A stretch of 17,400 nt of DNA from SVTX01 sp045660325. GTDB lineage: Bacteria; Bacillota; Clostridia; Oscillospirales; CAG-272. Numbering within the stretch: the first letter of the stretch is position 1; every line of letters starts with the position of its first letter. A program made the translations under genes and the position numbers. The notes beneath the pieces were generated by a model. That model worked only from the letters and a program-made list of their open reading frames with translations. It was not told the origin of the DNA and made no database searches. This document shows, one piece after another, positions 12,022 through 17,400 of this stretch. The stretch covers positions 1-17,400 of the forward strand of contig JAZRDO010000012.1 of assembly GCA_045660325.1 (NCBI GenBank), read 5' to 3'.

Positions 12022-15000
12022 GCTGTTTTTTTGTACTGTTTCAAGATATTTTTCAAACATTTTGTTAACGGAGATCAGCGCGTTCTCACCCTGACGGAGC
12101 TTAAGCACCGCAAAGGTCTCGCCGTTTTGTCCCATAGACACCTTGATCCTGTCATTCGTGATATCACTCATATCACTCCACATATCAAAATCAAACTCTT
12201 CGGGATACATCTTGACGTCGCGTCCGGTCTGGATCACCTGCTTAATACCGCATTCCATCGCCTGAGCGCGAAGGAGCGCGATACGGAGAAGATTATCCAC
12301 CGACTGCGGCATCTCACCGAAGCGGTCGAGAAGCTCGTCGGCAATGTCATCCGCGTCGTACTGATTCTGAATGAGTGCAATCCTCTTATAAAGAGCCATT
12401 CTTTGGGCTGAGTGAGCAACGTAGGATTCGGGAATATAAGCGTCAAAGTCGATGCTTACGACACATTCGTGCTTTTCCTTGACCTCTACACCCTTCTCTT
12501 CAAGGATCGCATCATTGAGGAGCTTGATATACATATCGTAGCCGATGGAATCAAGATGACCGTGCTGCTCAGCGCCGAGAAGATTACCCGCACCGCGAAT
12601 CTCCATATCGCGAAGCGCGATTCTGAAGCCCGCACCGAACTCGGTATATTCACGGATAGCCTCAAGTCGCTTCTGCGCGATCTCGGTAATTGATTTATCC
12701 CTCGGGAAGGTAAAGTACGCGTATGCTCTTCGCGACGAACGTCCAACTCTACCTCGAAGCTGATGAAGCTGGGAAAGACCGAGCCTGTGCGCGTTATCAA
12801 CGATAAGCGTATTTGCATTAGGAATATCTATTCCCGTCTCAATAATAGTCGTACAAACAAGGATATCTATATCTCCCGTAAGCATCTTTGCCCAGATGTC
12901 CTCAAGCTCATCCTTATCCATTTTGCCGTGAGCCACGACAATGCGCGCGTCCGGAATTGACGCGGATAGTCTTGCGGCAACTGTATTTATACTGTCAACG
13001 AAATTATGAAGATAGAAGACCTGACCTCCTCGGCGGAGCTCCTTTCTTATCGCCTCATTGATAATAACCTCGTCGTATTCAAGCACGTAGGACTGCACGG
13101 GAAGTCTGTCGCCCGGTGCCTCGTCAAGAATCGAAATGTCACGGATTCCTCCCATAGCCATATTTAGCGTTCTGGGAATAGGGGTCGCCGTCAGAGTCAG
13201 TACGTCGATATTGCTCGCGAGCTGCTTTAATTTTTCCTTTTGCGCTACGCCAAATCTTTGCTCCTCGTCGATAATAAGGAGTCCTAAATCGTGGAACTTA
13301 ATATCCTTACCGAGAAGCCTGTGTGTACCGATGATAATATCAACGTCGCCGCGGGCAAGACGGTGGAGCGTCTTCTCCTGCTGCTTTGGTGTACGGAAGC
13401 GGGAGATCATATCCACGTTTACCGCAAAGCTTCGGAGTCGGCTTATTGCTGTTTGATAATGCTGAAGCGCGAGGATGGTCGTAGGAACGAGGATCGCTAC
13501 CTGCTTGCCCGAAAGCACCGCCTTGTACGCCGCGCGGAACGCGACCTCGGTCTTGCCGTAGCCAACGTCACCGCAAAGAAGTCGGTCCATAGGTACGGGA
13601 AGCATCATATCGTGCTTGATATCGTCAATTGCATCAATCTGGCACTGTGTTTCCTCAAAGTCAAAGGACTCCTCGAAATTTCTTTGCATATCGTTGTCGG
13701 AATCAAATGCAAATCCCGGACGCTTCATTCTCTCGGCATAGAGCTTAATAAGCTCCTTCGCCATTTCCTTAACCGCGCCCTTAACCTTCGCCTTGGACTT
13801 CTTCCAAGCCTCGCCGCCCATCTTTGAAAGCTTGACAAGCCCGTCGTCGGAGTGCGCTCCGATATACTTTGAAACAAGATCGAGCTTTTCAACGGGTATA
13901 CAAAGACGGTCAGTTCCCGCGTACTGAATATTGATATAATCACGGCTTACGCCGTCAATAGTAAGCTTTTCAATGCCGAGATATTTACCGATACCGTAGG
14001 TCTCGTGCACCACGATATCGCCAACCTCAAGCTCGGCATAGGAAAGGATCGCCTGAGCGTCCTTTTTCTTTCTCTTTGCCCTTTTGAGCTTTGCCGAGGA
14101 ATTTATAGCATTGATCTTGGCATCCGTATTGGTGCTAAGGATCGCAATTCTCGGGGAAATAAGCTCAAACGGATTCATATATTCGCGCCACTTTATATAT
14201 ACGGAATTGTACGGTATATCCTCGACGGAGATCGGATGCTTAGGACTCTCGATCCTCGCGTCAAAATCCGCATCGATAAGCATTTCGCGCAAATTCGTTG
14301 CTGCCTGCTCATTTTCAGTCATAATAATGACCTTATATTTACTCTTGAAGTAGCCGAGTATATCCTCGCAAAGCAAATTAAAATTATCCGCATAGGTTAT
14401 AGGCTGGCGAGTACGGAAGCCGAAAAGTCCCGAAAGTCGCGTATCAGTAGCACCGTATGCAAGGGAGTCTACGTGCAGGGTTACGTTATTTTGTGAAAAA
14501 AGATCAAGACGCGCAGCACTCGTTGAATACTCCGCATATCGGGAGCTTATAAGCCCGTCTTCACAAAGAGATTTTATCATCTCCTCCTCGTGCCACTTGC
14601 TTGATTTAAGTCTCTCCTTGACCTTTGCGCTTGAACGGATAACGAAAAGCGTTTTCTCCGTAAAATAGTCAAGCAGCGTTTGCTTTTCGGGATAAATAAG
14701 AGAAATATATTTATCCGCAAACTTGACCTCCACGTTCCTTGCCTTAACCGTCGCAAGCTCGGAATTGAGCGATTGCTTCGTTTCGGAGTTGGGGGCGGAC
14801 TTTATTTCCCTTGCAATAACGTCGCAAAGCTTTTCTCTTGCTTCATTATTTACCAAAAGCTCGCGCGCGGGCGTGATCTTGATTGACTTGATACCCATGA
14901 TAACTCTTTGAGTATCAATATCAAAAATACCCATTCTGTCTATCTCGGTATCAAAAAATTCAATTCTTACAGCGCCCGATTCCTTGTAGAGCGCACCACT

Positions 15001-15594
15001 CATATCCTCAAATGCCGATAAAGGCGGGTAAATATCAATAATTCCGCCGCGCATAGCAAACTGACCTACGCCCTCAACCATATCCACACGGATATAGCCC
15101 GCCTCAACAAGTCTTTCGGCAAGTGCCGACGGCTCGGTTACGGTGTCGTAATCAATGCTTATAATATTTTCCTCAAGGCGCGCGCGTGGAATTGTGAAGC
15201 CGAGCGCAGTTTCAGGTGTTGTAAACACCACGTCATACGCGCCCTCAATGATGCCAGACAACACTTTAAGCCTCTCATGCTCGTACTCATGGGAGGCGGT
15301 AATGTTATGGAATGTTAGATCTCGCGCGATATAAAATGCCGCGCGGAGCGAAAATTTTTCAAGAAGCTGCTGGAGTCGGAGGCATTCCTTCTCCTCGGGG
15401 CAAATAACGAGCGCGGGGAGACCTCTCTCCTCTGCCGTGTCCTCAAGAAGCGACATTATAACCGAGTCCGCCGCGCCCTCGCAAAGACCGCCCGCAACGC
15501 TCGGAAGCGGCTTTTCCTTGAAGTTTCGCTTAACGGTTTTAAGCAGCTCTCGGTATTCCGAATCCTGCCTTATAGTATCTGTTAAAATATTCAT
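12007..15594 (-). CDS. mfd: Transcription-repair coupling factor Mfd
   Basis: A 1195-residue ATP-dependent DNA translocase that removes RNA polymerase stalled at lesions and recruits UvrA. Domains in order: UvrB-like N-terminal module (about 25-330) with a GVGQFAMRGGIIDIYP motif, linker, RNA-polymerase-interacting domain (about 522-580, GDIVVHETYGIGKYLG), then helicase motifs: Walker A GDVGYGKTE (675-683), DEEQ (776-779), TATPIPRT (802-809), TGIDIPNANTLIV (921-933) and motif VI HQLRGRVGRS (944-953). The C-terminal TRCF domain follows. Length is normal and the frame intact. It begins only 3 nt after the pth stop with no recognisable Shine-Dalgarno sequence, so translation is probably coupled to pth. 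Confidence 0.98.
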   Translation of the reverse strand: MNILTDTIRQDSEYRELLKTVKRNFKEKPLPSVAGGLCEGAADSVIMSLLEDTAEERGLPALVICPEEKECLRLQQLLEKFSLRAAFYIARDLTFHNITASHEYEHERLKVLSGIIEGAYDVVFTTPETALGFTIPRARLEENIISIDYDTVTEPSALAERLVEAGYIRVDMVEGVGQFAMRGGIIDIYPPLSAFEDMSGALYKESGAVRIEFFDTEIDRMGIFDIDTQRVIMGIKSIKITPARELLVNNEAREKLCDVIAREIKSAPNSETKQSLNSELATVKARNVEVKFADKYISLIYPEKQTLLDYFTEKTLFVIRSSAKVKERLKSSKWHEEEMIKSLCEDGLISSRYAEYSTSAARLDLFSQNNVTLHVDSLAYGATDTRLSGLFGFRTRQPITYADNFNLLCEDILGYFKSKYKVIIMTENEQAATNLREMLIDADFDARIESPKHPISVEDIPYNSVYIKWREYMNPFELISPRIAILSTNTDAKINAINSSAKLKRAKRKKKDAQAILSYAELEVGDIVVHETYGIGKYLGIEKLTIDGVSRDYINIQYAGTDRLCIPVEKLDLVSKYIGAHSDDGLVKLSKMGGEAWKKSKAKVKGAVKEMAKELIKLYAERMKRPGFAFDSDNDMQRNFEESFDFEETQCQIDAIDDIKHDMMLPVPMDRLLCGDVGYGKTEVAFRAAYKAVLSGKQVAILVPTTILALQHYQTAISRLRSFAVNVDMISRFRTPKQQEKTLHRLARGDVDIIIGTHRLLGKDIKFHDLGLLIIDEEQRFGVAQKEKLKQLASNIDVLTLTATPIPRTLNMAMGGIRDISILDEAPGDRLPVQSYVLEYDEVIINEAIRKELRRGGQVFYLHNFVDSINTVAARLSASIPDARIVVAHGKMDKDELEDIWAKMLTGDIDILVCTTIIETGIDIPNANTLIVDNAHRLGLSQLHQLRGRVGRSSRRAYAYFTFPRDKSITEIAQKRLEAIREYTEFGAGFRIALRDMEIRGAGNLLGAEQHGHLDSIGYDMYIKLLNDAILEEKGVEVKEKHECVVSIDFDAYIPESYVAHSAQRMALYKRIALIQNQYDADDIADELLDRFGEMPQSVDNLLRIALLRAQAMECGIKQVIQTGRDVKMYPEEFDFDMWSDMSDITNDRIKVSMGQNGETFAVLKLRQGENALISVNKMFEKYLETVQKNSKTNA

Positions 15595-15597
15595 ATT

Positions 15598-16242
15598 TTA
15601 CTTTGAAGTCTTAGAATTACAGATCTGCATCGCGCCGTCAACGTCTCCTGTAAGAAGCTTTTCAACGCCCTCAAAAATTGTAGGATAAAGCTCACTTATC
15701 GCCGCCTTATCGGTTGCCGAGAAATTACCGAGCACCCAATCGGCAAGATCGTAATCGGGATGCGGCTTCTTGCCTACGCCGATACGGATTCTCGGGAATT
15801 CACTTGTTCCCATATTCTCGATAATCGAACGAAGTCCCTTCTGTCCGCCGTCGCTTCCGTTCTTTCTCACTCTCACCCTGCCGACGTCAAGATTTACATC
15901 GTCGGAGAGAACGATAATGTTCTCGGGCTTTACCTTATAGAACGCCGCCGCAGGCGCAACCGCCTTACCTGACAAGTTCATATAAGTTTGAGGCTTGATA
16001 AGAAGAACTCTCTTTCCCGCGATAGTTGTGTCGGCTACGAGCGCGTCAAACTTCGCACGGTTAATGCTTACGCCGCATCTGCCCGCAATATAGTCTATAG
16101 CGCAAAATCCGATATTATGTCTTGTGTTCTCATATTCCTTGCCCTTGTTACCAAGTCCGACGATAATATGAGTCACGGGCAATATCTCCGCGCTCTTTTT
16201 CTCGTTTTCAAGCTTTTTAAATATATCAAATATGTTTGACAT
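15598..16242 (-). CDS. pth: Peptidyl-tRNA hydrolase
   Basis: A 214-residue enzyme that frees tRNA from prematurely released peptidyl-tRNA. The active-site pattern is intact: HIIVGLGNKG (25-34, Asn32), NTRHNIGF with catalytic His42, QTYMNLSG and LSDDVNL with the conserved Asp. The start at 16242 was chosen because GGAGGAA (about 16249-16255) sits 8 nt upstream; a longer frame from a GTG at 16305 runs through the 5' leader hairpin. The protein carries about 23 extra, Lys/Glu-rich residues before the usual core. First gene of the pth-mfd-prsA operon. Confidence 0.97.
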   Translation of the reverse strand: MSNIFDIFKKLENEKKSAEILPVTHIIVGLGNKGKEYENTRHNIGFCAIDYIAGRCGVSINRAKFDALVADTTIAGKRVLLIKPQTYMNLSGKAVAPAAAFYKVKPENIIVLSDDVNLDVGRVRVRKNGSDGGQKGLRSIIENMGTSEFPRIRIGVGKKPHPDYDLADWVLGNFSATDKAAISELYPTIFEGVEKLLTGDVDGAMQICNSKTSK

Positions 16243-16297
16243 TGTGGTTTCCTCCGTCAAATTCACAAAAATGCAAAGCACAAAAGCCGCCCGAAGC

Positions 16298-16316
16298 TTC
16301 GACACGGGGTGTCGAA
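16298..16316. other. Hairpin in the pth leader
   Basis: TTCGACAC and GTGTCGAA form a perfect 8-bp stem with a 3-nt loop in the roughly 95-nt leader of pth. An overlapping GC-rich stretch (16284-16300) could form a competing pairing. There is no U-run, so it is not a terminator. It may stabilise the mRNA or bind a regulator. Confidence 0.5.
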
Positions 16317-16343
16317 ATTTTATCGGCCGGATACTTTTTATAT

Positions 16344-16373
16344 ATTATACAATAAAATAATTATACTTGTCAA
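16344..16373 (-). promoter_or_regulatory. Promoter of the pth-mfd operon
   Basis: On the minus strand TTGACA (16368-16373) and TATAAT (16344-16349) with an 18-nt spacer. It diverges from the ppdK promoter; the sequence between them (16374-16466) is AT-rich and shows no other clear signal. Confidence 0.82.
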
Positions 16374-16466
16374 ACATTTTTTTTGTATTTATTTTCAAGT
16401 CATAAAAAGTTTACAATTAAACAGGAATATTTTTCAAAAAAAGTCCTTCCAAATATTCAAATAGTA

Positions 16467-16475
16467 TGGTATAAT
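16467..16475 (+). promoter_or_regulatory. Extended -10 promoter of ppdK
   Basis: TGGTATAAT is an extended -10 element (TG-N-TATAAT). The -35 region at the expected distance (TTCCAA at about 16447) is poor, so the TG extension probably compensates. The start point would be near 16482, leaving an untranslated leader of nearly 120 nt in which I see no clear riboswitch or terminator. Confidence 0.7.
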
Positions 16476-16599
16476 GTATGATGCTAAAATCTGAAAGTAT
16501 GCAATTTTGAAGCTTATGGCTGAAAAATGACATTGCAAACACGGTTTTCGGGTTTTATTCAAACAGCAAAAAAATTTTATTATATGGAGGACTAATCCA

Positions 16600-17400
16600 A
16601 TGGCAAAGAAGTATTGTTACCTCTTTACAGAAGGTAATGCAAACATGCGTGAAATCCTCGGCGGTAAGGGCGCTAACCTCGCTGAAATGACCAACATCGG
16701 TCTCCCCGTTCCCCAGGGCTTCACAATCTCCACAGAGGCTTGTACTCAGTACTACGAGGACGGCAGACAGATCAACGATGATATCATGGCTGAGATCATG
16801 GAATACATCGTAAAGATGGAAGAAGTTACCGGCAAGAAGTTCGGCGACCTCGAAAATCCCCTTCTCGTTTCCGTTCGTTCCGGTGCTCGTGCATCCATGC
16901 CCGGTATGATGGACACAATCCTCAACCTCGGTCTTAACGAAGAGGTTGTTGAAGTTATGGCTAAGAAGTCCGGCAACGCTCGTTGGGCTTACGACTGCTA
17001 CAGAAGATTTATTCAGATGTACTCCGACGTTGTTATGGAAGTTGGTAAGAAGTACTTTGAAGAGCTTATCGACAAGATGAAGGAAGAAAAGGGCGTAAAG
17101 CAGGACGTTGAGCTTACAGCTGACGACCTCAAGGAGCTCGCTGAACAGTTCAAGGCTGAATACAAGGCTAAGATCGGTTCTGACTTCCCCACAGATCCTA
17201 AGGAACAGCTCATCGGTGCAGTTAAGGCCGTATTCCGTTCTTGGGACAACCCCAGAGCTAACGTTTACCGTCGTGACAACGACATTCCCTACTCTTGGGG
17301 TACTGCTGTAAACGTACAGGCAATGGCATTCGGTAACATGGGCGACAACTGTGGTACAGGCGTTGCGTTCACACGTGACCCCGCTACAGGTGAAAAGAAG
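16600..17400 (+). CDS. ppdK: Pyruvate, phosphate dikinase (N-terminal part)
   Basis: The frame is open for 267 codons from ATG at 16600 to the window end, so the gene is truncated here; the whole enzyme is usually about 870-900 residues. It interconverts PEP + AMP + PPi and pyruvate + ATP + Pi. The nucleotide-binding domain is recognised by AEMTNIGLPVPQGFTIST near the start, VRSGARASMPGMMDTILNLG (about 90-109) and CGTGVAFTRDPATGE (about 250-264). GGAGG at 16586-16590 precedes the ATG. Very biased codon use (AAG, GTT, CGT, GCT) points to high expression. With hppA in the same window it fits a PPi-linked glycolysis, which is inference. Confidence 0.97.
   Translation, partial: MAKKYCYLFTEGNANMREILGGKGANLAEMTNIGLPVPQGFTISTEACTQYYEDGRQINDDIMAEIMEYIVKMEEVTGKKFGDLENPLLVSVRSGARASMPGMMDTILNLGLNEEVVEVMAKKSGNARWAYDCYRRFIQMYSDVVMEVGKKYFEELIDKMKEEKGVKQDVELTADDLKELAEQFKAEYKAKIGSDFPTDPKEQLIGAVKAVFRSWDNPRANVYRRDNDIPYSWGTAVNVQAMAFGNMGDNCGTGVAFTRDPATGEKK

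Noticed and set aside
11749..14496. Several 90-220-codon plus-strand frames
   Set aside because: All lie antisense to mfd and the prsA-like genes, without ribosome binding sites or recognisable motifs.
16243..16305. Upstream extension of pth to a GTG start
   Set aside because: It has no ribosome binding site and passes through the leader hairpin, while ATG at 16242 has a good GGAGGAA at proper distance.

Overview
This window looks like chromosomal DNA from a low- to moderate-GC anaerobic member of the Clostridia, probably an uncultured gut lineage; that placement is inference. It rests on Firmicutes-type promoters (TTGACA / 17 nt / TATAAT, often near consensus), strong GGAGG ribosome binding sites, a T-box leader on trpS, a TPP riboswitch on thiT, PrsA-like lipoproteins and the pth-mfd-prsA gene order. 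A membrane pyrophosphatase and pyruvate phosphate dikinase in the same window suggest a pyrophosphate-based energy economy.

Layout. 1-340: a minus-strand tRNA-Thr/tRNA-Tyr operon whose two tRNAs look decayed. 439-863: a plus-strand gene for a DUF4870-like small membrane protein. 877-3071: hppA (minus). 3101-3530: hairpin-rich repeats, some carrying tRNA-Tyr T-arm-like sequence, then an intact tRNA-Thr/tRNA-Tyr operon (3495-3744, minus). 3798-6446: a class I/II aminotransferase and T-box-controlled trpS (plus). 6481-8345: an AT-rich minus-strand segment with two paralogous lipoproteins behind a previously unlisted 30-residue small ORF with its own promoter, ribosome binding site and terminal hairpin. 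8387-9249: thiT with TPP riboswitch, terminator and promoter. 9255-16373: a minus-strand pth-mfd-prsA-prsA series. 16467-17400: the start of ppdK (plus), cut by the window end.

How the genes fit together. HppA would use PPi to pump ions, and Ppdk interconverts PEP + AMP + PPi and pyruvate + ATP + Pi. The T-box lets uncharged tRNA-Trp switch on trpS, and thiamine pyrophosphate shuts off thiamine uptake. Pth and Mfd are housekeeping functions (recycling peptidyl-tRNA; transcription-coupled repair), followed by two extracytoplasmic foldase-like proteins.

Most worth a second look: the 30-residue CxxC peptide gene, the decaying tRNA operon and the tRNA-derived inverted repeats beside its intact sister, a C at T-loop position 55 in both tRNA-Tyr copies, and two parvulin-type proteins that share a large insertion and lack the first active-site histidine. 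No CRISPR array, transposase or phage gene was seen.
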